Assembly (NCBI GenBank): GCA_900095875.1
Contig: LT608311.1
Span: 2,140,774 to 2,204,773, forward strand
Origin: Caecibacter massiliensis
GTDB lineage: Bacteria; Bacillota; Negativicutes; Veillonellales; Megasphaeraceae
Reading direction: 5' to 3'
Length of the DNA: 64,000 nucleotides
How positions within the stretch are numbered: the stretch's first letter is position 1; each line of letters opens with the position of its first letter. The position numbers and the translations under genes were made by a program. This document shows, one piece after another, positions 43,320 to 53,331 of this stretch. Under the pieces are notes generated by a model. The model worked only from the letters and a program-made list of their open reading frames with translations, made no database searches and had not been told where the DNA came from.

Positions 43320-45806
43320 ATGGAAAAATATATTCCACAAGAAATAGAAAAGAAATGGCAGAAAATCTGGCTGGATAATAAAGTAGATAAATGCCCGGAC
43401 GAAAGTGACAAGCCCAAGTACTACGTACTGGAAATGTTCCCGTATCCGTCGGGCAATCTGCATATGGGCCATGTCCGCAACTACGCTATAGGTGACGTCA
43501 TTGCCCGTTATAGAAGAATGATTGGTTACAACGTCATCCATCCTATGGGATTCGATGCATTCGGCATGCCGGCAGAAAATGCGGCTATCCAGCATAATAT
43601 CCCGCCTGCAAAATGGACCTATGACAACATAGCCAACATGGAACGGCAGCAGAAATCCCTGGGCCTGTCCTACGACTGGGACCGGGAAGTTGCCACCTGC
43701 CATAAAGAATATTATAAATGGACACAGTGGATGTTCGAACTGATGTATAAACGGGGCTTGGCATACCGCAAGGAAGCCAAGGTCAATTGGTGCGAACACT
43801 GCCACACCGTCCTTGCCAACGAACAGGCTGAAGGCGGCGTCTGCTGGCGCTGTGACAACCCGGTCGTCAAGAAAGACCTCAAACAGTGGTTCTTCAAGAT
43901 TACCGATTATGCAGACCGTCTCCTCGACGATCTGGACAAGCTGCCGGGCTGGCCGGAACGGGTCAAGACCATGCAGCGCAACTGGATCGGCCGCAGCGAA
44001 GGGGCCAACTTCTTCTTTGACATCCCGGAAATCGGTGAACGTGTAGAATTGTTCTCGACCCGTGTCGATACGATTTTTGGTGCCAGCTTCGTCGTCCTGG
44101 CTCCGGAACATCCCTTTGTGGAACGGATCATCAAAGGTAAGCCCAATGAAGCCGAACTGCGCGCCTTCATCGAAAAGATGCGCAATCAGAGCGATATTGA
44201 ACGTACGTCCGATGACGCCGAAAAAGTTGGCATGTTCACCGGTGCCTATGCCATCAACCCGCTCAACCAGGCCAAGGTGCCTATCTGGATTGCCAACTAT
44301 GTCCTCGTCGATTATGGTACCGGCGCCGTCATGGGCGTTGCCGGCCACGATCAGCGTGACTTTGAATTCTGCAAGAAATACAATATTCCCATCAAATATG
44401 TCATCCAGGATCCGGAAGGCAAGATCGACTACGAACACGATGACATCACCGAAGCCTACACGGGCGAAGGCTACCTCATCAATTCCGGTGAATTCAACGG
44501 CCTGTCCATTAAAGAAGGGCAGAAAGCCATTACGAAATGGCTCGTCGATCACGACTATGGTCACGCGACGGTCAACTTCCGTCTCCGCGACTGGCTGATT
44601 TCCCGTCAGCGTTACTGGGGTGCTCCGATTCCGGTCGTTTACTGCGAAAAATGCGGCGAACAGCTCGTACCGGAAGACCAGCTCCCGGTCGAACTGCCGG
44701 AAGACGTCAAATTTACGGCGGGCGCTACGTCTCCTCTGGAAACGAGCGAAAAATTCCTCCACACGACCTGCCCGAAATGCGGTGGCCCGGCTATCCGCGA
44801 AACGGACACGATGGATACCTTCCTGTGCTCGTCGTGGTATCATTTGCGCTATACCGATCCGCGCAACACGGAAATGCCTTTCGATCCGAAGAAAGCCAAT
44901 TACTGGATGAATGTCGATCAGTACATCGGTGGCATTGAACACGCCATCCTCCATCTGATCTACGCCCGCTTCTTCATGAAAGTCCTGTACGATGCCGGCT
45001 ATGTTGATAAAGTCGAACCGTACGAACGCCTGCTCACCCAGGGGATGGTACTCCTCGATGGCAGCAAGATGAGTAAATCCAAAGGTAACGTCGTATCGCC
45101 GGAAGAAATTGTGTCGAAATACGGTGCCGATACGGCCCGCCTGTTCATCCTCTTCGCCGCTCCGCCCGAACGGGATCTGCCCTGGTCGGATACGGGCGTA
45201 GAAGGCTCGTACCGCTTCCTGAACCGTGTATGGCGCATCGTCTTCCAGTACATGGATCTGGCGAAAGCCGGCGACGACAGCAGCCGTCCGTACACGGAAG
45301 CAGAAAAAGCACTGCGTCTCGTCGAATACACGTCCATCCGCAAAGTAACGGTCGATGTCAAAGGGGCCGATGGCCACTACGCACTGAATACGGCAGTCAG
45401 CTCCATCATGGAATACGTCAACGCCATGTACAACTACGTGGACAAGAATACGTCCATCCGCAAGGATGTGGCCGTAGAAGTCGTAGAAAATCTGCTCAAG
45501 ATTCTGGCACCGTTTACACCTCATATCACAGCGGAATTGTGGCAGAAAGTCGGCTTTGAAGGCGATGTCCACAAACAGGATTGGCCGAAAGTCGATGAAA
45601 GCGCCCTTCAGGTCGATGAAATCGAACTGCCAATCCAGGTCAACGGCAAAGTACGTGACCGCATCACCGTTCCTGTCGAAATGGGGAAAGACGAACTGAA
45701 GGAACTGGCTCTCGCCCGTCCTCACGTCAAGACCTTTACCGATGGCAAGCAGGTTGTCAAATTCATTGTCGTACCGAAGAAAATCATCAATATCGTCGTA
45801 AAATAA
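43320..45806 (+). CDS. leuS: Leucyl-tRNA synthetase
   Basis: 828 residues, class I. HIGH motif in FPYPSGNLHMGHVRNYAIGD (about 41-60), CP1 editing domain (about 220-420) with TYRTSDDAEK-like and VDYGTGAVMGVAGHDQRDFE segments, KMSKS in LLDGSKMSKSKGNVVSPEE, and the C-terminal anticodon domain and LPIQVNGKVRDR tail. Start 43320 follows a G-run; 26 further codons upstream overlap the promoter and are excluded. Terminator follows 6 bases after stop. Confidence 0.97.
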   Translation: MEKYIPQEIEKKWQKIWLDNKVDKCPDESDKPKYYVLEMFPYPSGNLHMGHVRNYAIGDVIARYRRMIGYNVIHPMGFDAFGMPAENAAIQHNIPPAKWTYDNIANMERQQKSLGLSYDWDREVATCHKEYYKWTQWMFELMYKRGLAYRKEAKVNWCEHCHTVLANEQAEGGVCWRCDNPVVKKDLKQWFFKITDYADRLLDDLDKLPGWPERVKTMQRNWIGRSEGANFFFDIPEIGERVELFSTRVDTIFGASFVVLAPEHPFVERIIKGKPNEAELRAFIEKMRNQSDIERTSDDAEKVGMFTGAYAINPLNQAKVPIWIANYVLVDYGTGAVMGVAGHDQRDFEFCKKYNIPIKYVIQDPEGKIDYEHDDITEAYTGEGYLINSGEFNGLSIKEGQKAITKWLVDHDYGHATVNFRLRDWLISRQRYWGAPIPVVYCEKCGEQLVPEDQLPVELPEDVKFTAGATSPLETSEKFLHTTCPKCGGPAIRETDTMDTFLCSSWYHLRYTDPRNTEMPFDPKKANYWMNVDQYIGGIEHAILHLIYARFFMKVLYDAGYVDKVEPYERLLTQGMVLLDGSKMSKSKGNVVSPEEIVSKYGADTARLFILFAAPPERDLPWSDTGVEGSYRFLNRVWRIVFQYMDLAKAGDDSSRPYTEAEKALRLVEYTSIRKVTVDVKGADGHYALNTAVSSIMEYVNAMYNYVDKNTSIRKDVAVEVVENLLKILAPFTPHITAELWQKVGFEGDVHKQDWPKVDESALQVDEIELPIQVNGKVRDRITVPVEMGKDELKELALARPHVKTFTDGKQVVKFIVVPKKIINIVVK

Positions 45807-45812
45807 TATAGG

Positions 45813-45843
45813 AAAAGGGGTGCCGCCGGGCATCCCTTTTTTT
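45813..45843 (+). terminator. Terminator of leuS
   Basis: AAAAGGGGTGCC-GCC-GGGCATCCC followed by a 7-T tract. Confidence 0.85.
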
Positions 45844-45860
45844 GCAGAAGGAGCCGTGTC

Positions 45861-46472
45861 ATGAAAGATAAACTCACTCCCAACCGGACGGTGCATCACC
45901 TTACGTCCCTGAATAATACGCCCTGTGCTGTCATCCTGCCAATTCTCACCATTGGCGGGGAAGAACACATCCTCTTTGAAGTCCGGAGCAGCAAACTGGC
46001 CTGGCAGCCGCGGGATATCTGTTTTCCCGGTGGCCGTATAGAAAAAAGCGATGCCAGCGCCCTCGATGCGGCCATACGGGAAACGATGGAGGAACTGGGG
46101 GTATGCCGCGGCGATATAGACATATTGGGACCCCTAGATTATATTGAATCCATGGCGGGCGTCACTGTCTGGCCTTTTGCGGCCCGGATTCATACGCAGG
46201 ATTTCACTTTGAGCCGCGGAGAAATAGCGGAAATATTTACGGCCCCCATTTCCTACCTTCGCTCGGTCCGGCCAGAGGAAAAGCATATGGAAATCGCCAC
46301 CCGTCCCGGAGCTGATTTCCCGGAAGACGTCTTGTACAACAGCTTTCGCGGTGACCGCAGCTGGAAGCGGCGCAAAACATATTCCGTTTATATTTATCGG
46401 TATCAGAAGTGGCCCATATGGGGCATTACAGCTCATATCCTGCGACATTTCCTGTCCCTGTACGAGGCATGA
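45861..46472 (+). CDS. CoA pyrophosphatase-like Nudix hydrolase
   Basis: 203 residues. Nudix box GRIEKSDASALDAAIRETMEELGV (residues about 54-77, shown in two parts: GRIEKSDASALDAAI and RETMEELG) with all Glu ligands; the preceding ICFPGG and LEVRSSKL-like context match the CoA-cleaving NudL group, with the UPF0035-type motif only partly visible. It probably hydrolyses CoA or related dinucleotides. GAAGGAG lies before ATG. Placed near bcd and etf genes, which use CoA thioesters. Confidence 0.82.
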   Translation: MKDKLTPNRTVHHLTSLNNTPCAVILPILTIGGEEHILFEVRSSKLAWQPRDICFPGGRIEKSDASALDAAIRETMEELGVCRGDIDILGPLDYIESMAGVTVWPFAARIHTQDFTLSRGEIAEIFTAPISYLRSVRPEEKHMEIATRPGADFPEDVLYNSFRGDRSWKRRKTYSVYIYRYQKWPIWGITAHILRHFLSLYEA

Positions 46473-46721
46473 GAGGAAAGAGAATAAAGGAAGATGATGC
46501 CACATGTATTTGTATCGGCAGGACCACTAGTCTGGTACGGCTATACGTTTTTGTACGGATATACAATATAGCTATATATGGCCTTTAAAAATGTTACTTT
46601 ATAATTCAAACGTGTATTCATAAATCATTTATAAATATTTTGTAAACTATCGTTTGCAATGATAACTATTCAATCATGAAAAAAAGGAATAATTGCATTG
46701 TATAAATAGCGCCTTTTTCTA

Positions 46722-46750
46722 TTGATTAAATACGTGAAAAGTTGTACAAT
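46722..46750 (+). promoter_or_regulatory. Promoter of bcd-etfBA in a 440-bp gap
   Basis: TTGATT, 17-bp spacer, TACAAT, giving a leader of about 155 bases. The gap from 46473 to 46912 is AT-rich and holds no gene or recognised riboswitch. Confidence 0.65.
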
Positions 46751-46912
46751 GCAAGTGTAAGAGCTTGCAGGTCGGATACGTTTGCCTTGTTGCAAGCGAC
46801 GTTCCGTATAGATAGTGTAAAATTTTTGTATTTATGCAGTATCAATGGCAGGAAAGAAGACCTTTTAGTTTTTACGTATACGTAATAGATGTTTAAGGAG
46901 AGTGGGAACAGT

Positions 46913-48064
46913 ATGGATTTTAAATTGAATGATCTGCAGAAAGACATCGTTAAAACCGTCCATGATTATTGTGAAAAGAAAATAAAACCGGATATCGGCG
47001 AACGCGATCACGCAGGTGATTTTGGCGAAGAACATGTAAAAGCTTTGATGCAGGACATGGGTATTGCCGGTATTTACTATCCTGAAGAATACGGTGGAAT
47101 GGGCAATGACGGCGGCGATGTACTGACGTATATCCTCTGCGTGGAAGAAATTGCCAAATATGATGCCGGTATGGCAGCAACCGTTTCCGCTTCCATTTCC
47201 CTCGGCACCAACCCCATCTGGCAGTATGGTACGGAAGAACAGAAGAAAAAATATCTCGAACCGCTCGTAACGGGTGAAAAACTCGGTGCGTTCTGCCTGA
47301 CCGAACCGGGTGCCGGCACCGACGCTGCTATGCAGCAGACGACGGCTGTCAAGGATGGCGATCATTACATCCTCAACGGCAACAAGATTTTCATCACCAA
47401 CGGCGGCAAGGCCGATACGTACATCGTATTTGCCATGACGGATAAATCCAAAGGCACGAAAGGCATTTCCGCCTTTATCGTTGAAAAAGGCTGGGAAGGC
47501 TTCACCTTTGGCAAGAAAGAAGACAAACTGGGCATCCATACGTCCCAGACTATGGAACTCATCTTCCAGGATGTCAAAGTTCCGGCAGAAAACTTGCTCG
47601 GTGAAGAAGGAAAAGGCTTCATCATCGCTATGCAGACCCTCGACGGAGGCCGTATCGGCATCGCTGCCCAGGCTCTCGGCATCGCTGAATCTGCCCTTGA
47701 CGACGCTGTCGCCTATTCGAAAGAACGTGTACAGTTCGGTCGTCCGCTCTGCAAATTCCAGAACGTTTCCTTCAAACTGGCTGATATGAAAATGAAGATC
47801 GAAGCAGCCCGTCTCCTGGTTTACAAAGCAGCCGAAGCCAAACAGGCCGGCGGCCGCTTCTCTCTGGAAGCTGCCATTGCCAAGAGAATGGCTTCCGATA
47901 TCGCTATGGAAGTTACGACAGAAGCTGTCCAGATTTTTGGCGGCTATGGCTACACCGAAGATTACCCCGTTGCCCGTCATATGCGCGACGCCAAGATTAC
48001 GCAGATCTATGAAGGCACCAACGAAGTACAGCTCATGGTTACATCGGGCTTCCTGCTCAAATAA
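46913..48064 (+). CDS. bcd: Butyryl-CoA dehydrogenase
   Basis: 383 residues, the exact length of the M. elsdenii enzyme. Reduces crotonyl-CoA to butyryl-CoA with electrons from EtfAB in butyrate formation. Features: [54 protein letters not shown], and the catalytic Glu in [11 protein letters not shown]. Start 46913 ([10 protein letters not shown]) lies after AAGGAGAG; an upstream ATG 24 bases away overlaps the ribosome site. The etfB gene follows 70 bp later with no terminator between, so an electron-bifurcating Bcd/Etf transcript is likely. Confidence 0.95.
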   Translation: MDFKLNDLQKDIVKTVHDYCEKKIKPDIGERDHAGDFGEEHVKALMQDMGIAGIYYPEEYGGMGNDGGDVLTYILCVEEIAKYDAGMAATVSASISLGTNPIWQYGTEEQKKKYLEPLVTGEKLGAFCLTEPGAGTDAAMQQTTAVKDGDHYILNGNKIFITNGGKADTYIVFAMTDKSKGTKGISAFIVEKGWEGFTFGKKEDKLGIHTSQTMELIFQDVKVPAENLLGEEGKGFIIAMQTLDGGRIGIAAQALGIAESALDDAVAYSKERVQFGRPLCKFQNVSFKLADMKMKIEAARLLVYKAAEAKQAGGRFSLEAAIAKRMASDIAMEVTTEAVQIFGGYGYTEDYPVARHMRDAKITQIYEGTNEVQLMVTSGFLLK

Positions 48065-48134
48065 CCTATCCTTGTTTATGAGGCAGCCATTAGCGCTGTT
48101 GACATAAAAATTATTTTTAGGAGGCAACAGAAAT

Positions 48135-48950
48135 ATGGAAATATTGGTATGTGTCAAACAGGTTCCGGACACAGCAGAAGTAAAAATTGATCCCGTAAAA
48201 CATACCGTCATTCGTGCCGGTGTACCGAACATCTTCAATCCGTTCGACCAGAACGCTTTGGAAGCTGCTCTTCAGTTAAAAGATAACCAGGGCGCAAAGG
48301 TAACTTTGCTCTCCATGGGGCCCCCGCAGGCTAAAGACGTTCTCCGTGAAGGTCTGGCTATGGGCGCTGATGAAGCATACCTCCTCACAGACCGCAAAGT
48401 CGGCGGTTCCGATACGCTGGCTACAGGCTATTGCCTGGCTCAGGCTGTTAAAAAAGTAGCTGAACTCAAAGGCATCGAACAGTTCGATATCATCCTTTGC
48501 GGCAAACAGGCTATTGATGGTGATACGGCACAGGTCGGCCCGCAGATCGCCTGCGAACTCGGCATCCCGCAGATTACCTATGCAGCAGCTATCGAAGTAA
48601 ACGAAGAAGCTAAATGCGTAAAAGTAAAACAGCAGAACGAAGAAGGCTACATCATTACGGAAGCTAACTTCCCTGTCCTGATTACGGCTGTTAAAGAATT
48701 GAACGAACCGCGCTTCCCGACCATCCGTGGCACGATGAAAGCAAAACGTCGCGAAATTCCTGAACTCTCCGCTGATGACGTTAAAGCTGACGAAACCAAA
48801 ATCGGCCTGAGCGGCTCCCCGACGAAAGTTCGTAAGATTTTCACACCGCCTCAGAGAACACAGGGCCTCATCATTCCTGTTGAAGATGACAACGACCAGG
48901 CAGCTGTTGATACCTTGATGGAAAAACTGACTGCTCAGAAAATCATTTAA
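48135..48950 (+). CDS. etfB: Electron transfer flavoprotein beta subunit
   Basis: 271 residues. Small Etf subunit carrying the bifurcating FAD in Megasphaera-type Etf. Signature VCVKQVPDT at the N-terminus, MGADEAYLLTDRKVGGSDTL, CGKQAIDGDTAQVGPQIACE, and the later LNEPRFPTIRGTMKAKR. AGGAGG 8-10 bases before ATG. Codon use is highly biased, as in etfA. Confidence 0.96.
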   Translation: MEILVCVKQVPDTAEVKIDPVKHTVIRAGVPNIFNPFDQNALEAALQLKDNQGAKVTLLSMGPPQAKDVLREGLAMGADEAYLLTDRKVGGSDTLATGYCLAQAVKKVAELKGIEQFDIILCGKQAIDGDTAQVGPQIACELGIPQITYAAAIEVNEEAKCVKVKQQNEEGYIITEANFPVLITAVKELNEPRFPTIRGTMKAKRREIPELSADDVKADETKIGLSGSPTKVRKIFTPPQRTQGLIIPVEDDNDQAAVDTLMEKLTAQKII

Positions 48951-48971
48951 TTCTAAGGAGGAAAAGTGAAA

Positions 48972-49979
48972 ATGGATTTAGCAGAATACAAAGGCATTTA
49001 TGTCATTGCTGAACAATTCGAAGGCAAATTGCGCAACGTATCTTTCGAACTGTTGGGTCAGGCCCGCGTTTTGGCTGACACCATCGGTGACGAAGTTGGC
49101 GCTATCTTGATTGGTAAAGATGTAAAACCGCTGGCACAGGAACTGATTGCCCACGGTGCACATAAAGTATATGTATATGACGATCCGAAACTGGAAAACT
49201 ACAACACGACGGCATATGCAAAAGTCATTTGCGATTTCTTCCATGAAGAAAAACCGAATGTATTCCTCGTAGGCGCTACGAACATCGGCCGTGACCTCGG
49301 CCCCCGTATTGCCAACTCCCTCCAGACCGGCCTTACGGCTGACTGCACGGGCCTGGCTGTTGACGACGACGGCAAGACCATCGTTTGGACTCGTCCGGCT
49401 CTCGGCGGCAACATCATGGCTGAAATCATTTGCCCGGACAACCGCCCGCAGATGGGTACCGTTCGCCCGAACGTATTCAAAAAACCGGAAGCTGATCCTA
49501 ATGCCAAAGGTGAAGTTATCGAAAAGACTGCTAACCTCAGCGACGCTGATTTCATGACTAAATTCGTTGAACTCATCAAAATGGGCGGCGAAGGCATCAA
49601 AATCGAAGAAGCTGACGTTATCGTATCCGGCGGCCGTGGCATGAATGGTCCTGAACCGTTCACTGGCATGCTGAAAGACCTCGCTGACGTTCTCGGCGGT
49701 GCTGTAGGCGCTTCCCGTGCTGCTGTTGACGCTGGCTGGATCGATGCTCTCCATCAGGTAGGCCAGACAGGTAAGACGGTAGGTCCGAAAATCTACATTG
49801 CCTGCGGTATTTCCGGCGCTATCCAGCATCTCGCTGGCATGAGTGGTTCTGACTGCGTTATCGCCATCAACAAAGATGAAGATGCTCCTATCTTCAAAGT
49901 TTGCGATTATGGTATCGTAGGCGACGCATTCAAGATCGTTCCGCTCCTGACTGCTGCTATCAAAAAAATCAAAGGCTAA
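48972..49979 (+). CDS. etfA: Electron transfer flavoprotein alpha subunit
   Basis: 335 residues. The C-terminal half binds FAD ([14 protein letters not shown]-like, here [54 protein letters not shown]). Together with EtfB it passes one electron of NADH to ferredoxin and one to Bcd. ATG 48972 is preferred to GTG 48966 because AAGGAGG lies 10 bases before it. The very even use of GCT, GGC, GTT and CTC codons suggests strong expression. Confidence 0.96.
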   Translation: MDLAEYKGIYVIAEQFEGKLRNVSFELLGQARVLADTIGDEVGAILIGKDVKPLAQELIAHGAHKVYVYDDPKLENYNTTAYAKVICDFFHEEKPNVFLVGATNIGRDLGPRIANSLQTGLTADCTGLAVDDDGKTIVWTRPALGGNIMAEIICPDNRPQMGTVRPNVFKKPEADPNAKGEVIEKTANLSDADFMTKFVELIKMGGEGIKIEEADVIVSGGRGMNGPEPFTGMLKDLADVLGGAVGASRAAVDAGWIDALHQVGQTGKTVGPKIYIACGISGAIQHLAGMSGSDCVIAINKDEDAPIFKVCDYGIVGDAFKIVPLLTAAIKKIKG

Positions 49980-49993
49980 TAGCTGAGATAGGT

Positions 49994-50041
49994 AAAGGAC
50001 TGTAGCATGAAAGCAAAGGCTGTCATGCACAGTCCTTTTTT
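49994..50041 (+). terminator. Terminator of the bcd-etfBA operon
   Basis: AAAGGACTGT ... ACAGTCC followed by TTTTTT, with inner CATG/CATG pairing. Confidence 0.8.
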
Positions 50042-50058
50042 CTGTCTGAGGCAATAAC

Positions 50059-50086
50059 ATCAAACCCCAAACATCAAACTTCAAAC
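50059..50086. repeat. Tandem heptamer array, NTCAAAC
   Basis: Four 7-bp units in register: ATCAAAC, CCCAAAC, ATCAAAC, TTCAAAC. Same type as the array at 40747-40781. Confidence 0.7.
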
Positions 50087-50097
50087 CCTATTCCCCC

Positions 50098-50126
50098 TTG
50101 ACAAGCTGCAAAGGCGGTCGTATAAT
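50098..50126 (+). promoter_or_regulatory. Consensus promoter of the thrS T-box leader
   Basis: Perfect TTGACA, 17-bp spacer, perfect TATAAT. Confidence 0.9.
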
Positions 50127-50132
50127 TTACGC

Positions 50133-50379
50133 ATACCTAGTGATAAGAAAACAGTTTTGACAAGGACATGACTGGTTGTTCGTTTTATACCAGAGAAGGG
50201 TACGGTGGTGAGAGTACCCCATAAGACACGACTTCGTTACCGCCTTGGAACTGGCATCCGGAATAGAGTATGGATGTCCGGTCGCACCGTTACCGCGTTC
50301 GAGTACAGCAGGTATTGTCTGCTGAACTAGGGTGGAACCACGTGAGCAAGCTCTCGTCCCTTGAGGACGGGAGCTTTTG
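50133..50379 (+). promoter_or_regulatory. T-box riboswitch controlling thrS
   Basis: Leader of about 245 bases. The T-box AGGGTGGAACCACG is at 50329-50342 and can pair as antiterminator with tRNA-Thr CCA. The terminator AAGCTCTCGTCC-CTTGA-GGACGGGAGCTT followed by TTGT lies at 50348-50377. The 5' part folds into stem I (CCAG at about 50191 to CTGG at about 50255). ACC triplets that could be the Thr specifier occur in it, but I could not decide which by eye. Uncharged tRNA-Thr should allow read-through into thrS. Confidence 0.93.
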
Positions 50380-50402
50380 TATTACAAAGGAGGATGTTTT
50401 TT

Positions 50403-52310
50403 ATGGCAGAATTAATTTTGAAAGATGGTAGCAAGAAAGTATTTGCCGATGGCATTTCTCTTGCCGAAGCCGTCAAACAGCTTAGCAACAGCCTGGCAAA
50501 AAAAGTATTAGTCGCAAAGGTAAATGGAGAAGTAACAGACCTGCGTGAACCGATTACCGACGGTTCGACTGTTGAATTCCTCACCTTTGACGATCAGGCT
50601 GGCAAAGATACCCTTCGCCATACAGCATCCCATGTCATGGCCCAGGCTATCCAGCATCTCTTCCCGGGCGTAAAATTCGCTATTGGCCCGTCCATTGAAA
50701 ACGGCTTTTACTATGACCTCGATACAGAACACCGCTTCACACAGGAAGATTTCCCGGCAATCGAAGCCGAAATGGCCAAGATCGTCAAAGAAAACTTGCC
50801 TCTTACGAAAGAAGTCGTATCCCGTGAAGATGCGCTGAAACTCTTTAAAGAAGCCGGTCAGGATTATAAAGTAGAACTGATCCAGGACCTGCCGGAAGAC
50901 GCTGAAATTTCCCTCTACCGCCAGGGCGATTTCGTCGATCTCTGTGCCGGCCCCCATACAGCTTCTACGGGCGCTGTTAAAGCCTTCAAGCTGCAGACCG
51001 TTGCCGGTGCCTACTGGCGCGGTGACGAACACAACAAGATGCTCCAGCGTATTTACGGTACGGCTTTTGAAAAGAAATCTGACCTCGATGATTACCTCCA
51101 CATGCTGGAAGAAGCCGAAAAGCGTGATCATCGTAAACTGGGCAAACAGCTCGACTTATTCAGTTTCCACGAAGAAGGCCCGGGCTTCCCGTTCTTCCAC
51201 GCCAAAGGCATGGTCCTTCGCAAGACACTGCTCAAACTCTGGTACGAACTCCACGATGAAGCCGAATACGACGAAATCAGTACGCCGACCATCCTGAGCC
51301 GTCATCTCTGGGAACAGTCTGGTCACTGGGATCATTACCGGGAAAACATGTATTTCACTACTATTGATGATGAACCGTACGCCATCAAACCGATGAACTG
51401 CCCGGGTGGCATCCTCGTCTACAAGAGCAACGTCCACAGCTACCGTGATTTCCCCATGCGGATGGCTGAACTGGGCCTCGTCCATCGTCACGAACTCCAC
51501 GGTGCCCTCCACGGCCTGTTCCGCGTCCGCTGCTTCACGCAGGATGATGCCCACATCTTCATGCTGCCGAGCCAGATGAAACAGGAAATTTCCGGCGTCA
51601 TGGATCTCATTGATAAAGCTTACAAGATTTTTGGCCTCGATTATCACGTAGAACTGTCCACCCGTCCGGAAGATTCCATGGGCTCTGATGAAATCTGGGA
51701 TCTGGCTACGAAGACGCTGCGTGAAGTCATCGAAGAAAAAGGCGTTCCCTTCCAGATTAACGAAGGTGACGGCGCATTCTACGGCCCGAAACTGGACTTC
51801 CATGTCAAAGACTCCATCGGCCGTACCTGGCAGTGCGGTACTATCCAGCTGGATATGCTCATGCCGGAACGATTTGACATGACTTACATCGGCGAAGATG
51901 GCCAGAAACATCGTCCGGTCATGGTTCACCGTACCGTCTTCGGTTCAGTCGAACGTTTCCTGGGCATCCTCATTGAAAACTACAACGGTGCCTTCCCCGT
52001 ATGGCTGGCTCCGGTACAGGTCAAATTACTGCCCATTTCGGACAAACATCTGGCCTATGCCAAGGAACTGCGCAAGAAATTCAAGAAGATGGGTATCCGC
52101 GTAGAAGTAGACGAAAGCAATGAAAAAATTGGCTACAAGATCCGCAAGGCCCAGATGGAAAAAGTTCCCTACATGGCTGTCATCGGCGATAAGGAAATGG
52201 AAAACAATACCCTCTCCATCCGCGACCGCGCCAAAGGTGATATCGGTGCACAGCCGGTAGACGACTTCATTGCCCATGTACAGGAATTAACGGCAACCCG
52301 TAAAGGCTGA
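50403..52310 (+). CDS. thrS: Threonyl-tRNA synthetase
   Basis: 635 residues, class II. N-terminal TGS domain (1-62), the editing domain with HTASHVMAQAIQHLFPGVKF (about 75) and ending near 225, the catalytic core with zinc and ATP motifs (PMNCPGGILVYKSN, RMAELGLVHRHELHGALHG, FRVRCFTQDDAHIF), and the anticodon-binding domain. Start 50403 lies 8 bases after AAGGAGG; 14 upstream codons belong to the T-box terminator. Confidence 0.97.
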   Translation: MAELILKDGSKKVFADGISLAEAVKQLSNSLAKKVLVAKVNGEVTDLREPITDGSTVEFLTFDDQAGKDTLRHTASHVMAQAIQHLFPGVKFAIGPSIENGFYYDLDTEHRFTQEDFPAIEAEMAKIVKENLPLTKEVVSREDALKLFKEAGQDYKVELIQDLPEDAEISLYRQGDFVDLCAGPHTASTGAVKAFKLQTVAGAYWRGDEHNKMLQRIYGTAFEKKSDLDDYLHMLEEAEKRDHRKLGKQLDLFSFHEEGPGFPFFHAKGMVLRKTLLKLWYELHDEAEYDEISTPTILSRHLWEQSGHWDHYRENMYFTTIDDEPYAIKPMNCPGGILVYKSNVHSYRDFPMRMAELGLVHRHELHGALHGLFRVRCFTQDDAHIFMLPSQMKQEISGVMDLIDKAYKIFGLDYHVELSTRPEDSMGSDEIWDLATKTLREVIEEKGVPFQINEGDGAFYGPKLDFHVKDSIGRTWQCGTIQLDMLMPERFDMTYIGEDGQKHRPVMVHRTVFGSVERFLGILIENYNGAFPVWLAPVQVKLLPISDKHLAYAKELRKKFKKMGIRVEVDESNEKIGYKIRKAQMEKVPYMAVIGDKEMENNTLSIRDRAKGDIGAQPVDDFIAHVQELTATRKG

Positions 52311-52334
52311 TCGATACAACGGCATAGAATAGAC

Positions 52335-52370
52335 AAAAACAGGATCCGCTCCACGCGGGTCCTGTTTTTT
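52335..52370 (+). terminator. Terminator of thrS
   Basis: AAAAACAGGATCCGC ... GCGGGTCCTGTTTTTT. Confidence 0.85.
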
Positions 52371-52464
52371 CGATTATCAGGCAGAGCACGGACCATCTTT
52401 GGATAGGTGTTTGACGGTTTTTGCCGAATCCAGTAGAATAGAAGATAGAAAGGTGGTAGTATAT

Positions 52465-53331
52465 ATGATTATCAACTGGTTTCCCGGCCATATGGCCAAG
52501 GCCCGCCGGCTCATCGAAGACAATCTGAAAGTCATCGACGTCGTCATCGAACTGGTCGATGCCCGGATTCCCATGAGCAGTACCAATCCTATGATTGCAA
52601 AGCTCATCGGGCAGAAGCCGTCTCTGGTCGTTCTGAATAAAGCTGATCTGGCCGATCCGGACTGTGTGGCGGAGTGGCTGACTTATTATAAACAGCAGGG
52701 CCGCCTCGTGCTGGCTCTCAACAGCAAAGACAGTCGCAGCGTCAAACAGCTCCTCAGCAAGGTACGCCAGCTGGCCGCTCCCAAGCTGGAACGGTGGAAG
52801 ATGCGGGGGCTCAGGACTCGGTCGGTACGTACCATGATCCTGGGCATTCCTAACGTAGGTAAATCGACACTGATCAATACCCTGGCACACCGGAACGTGG
52901 CCAAAGCGGCCGATAAGCCCGGCGAAACCAAGGGCAAGCAATGGGTCCATCTGGGAGACAAGCTGGAATTGCTCGATACGCCGGGCGTGCTCTGGCCGAA
53001 ACTGGAAAATCAGACCTATGCCTGCCGGCTGGCCGCGACAGGAGCCATTTCCGATACGGTCTTTGACATGGAAACGGTTATCTCCGAACTGATCCGGGAA
53101 CTGGGTCAGTGGTATCCGGAAGAACTAAAAGGCCGGTTCAAGCTCGATAGCCTGGACGAAGCTCCACTTGCCACGGTCGAAGCCATCGGCCGCAAACGGG
53201 GCTGTATCGTATCGGGCGGCACCGTCGATATGGAAAAAACGTACAAGCTCATACTGAAAGAGTTCCGCGAAGGCCGCATTGGTGCCCTGTCCCTCGACCG
53301 GGTAGAAGAACTCAGCGGGGAGGATGCGTAA
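52465..53331 (+). CDS. rbgA: Ribosome biogenesis GTPase YlqF/RbgA
   Basis: 288 residues. A circularly permuted GTPase for late 50S assembly: G4 (LVVLNKADLAD) and G5 precede G1 (ILGIPNVGKSTLINTL) and G3 (LLDTPGVLWPK). The N-terminal NWFPGHMAKARRLIEDN is the family hallmark. AAAGGTGG lies before ATG 52465. The stop shares a base with the rnhB start (TAATG), so they are coupled. Confidence 0.96.
   Translation: MIINWFPGHMAKARRLIEDNLKVIDVVIELVDARIPMSSTNPMIAKLIGQKPSLVVLNKADLADPDCVAEWLTYYKQQGRLVLALNSKDSRSVKQLLSKVRQLAAPKLERWKMRGLRTRSVRTMILGIPNVGKSTLINTLAHRNVAKAADKPGETKGKQWVHLGDKLELLDTPGVLWPKLENQTYACRLAATGAISDTVFDMETVISELIRELGQWYPEELKGRFKLDSLDEAPLATVEAIGRKRGCIVSGGTVDMEKTYKLILKEFREGRIGALSLDRVEELSGEDA

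Noticed and set aside
43248-45968. A 906-residue open frame on the minus strand opposite leuS, and similar long antisense frames opposite rpoD, pncB, sufB, sufS and etfA
   Set aside because: They mirror codon bias of the real genes, have no ribosome sites and show no family motifs.
50191-50255. Assignment of a specific ACC triplet as the thrS T-box specifier
   Set aside because: Several ACC triplets occur and stem I folding by eye is ambiguous; an RNA folding/covariance model is needed.
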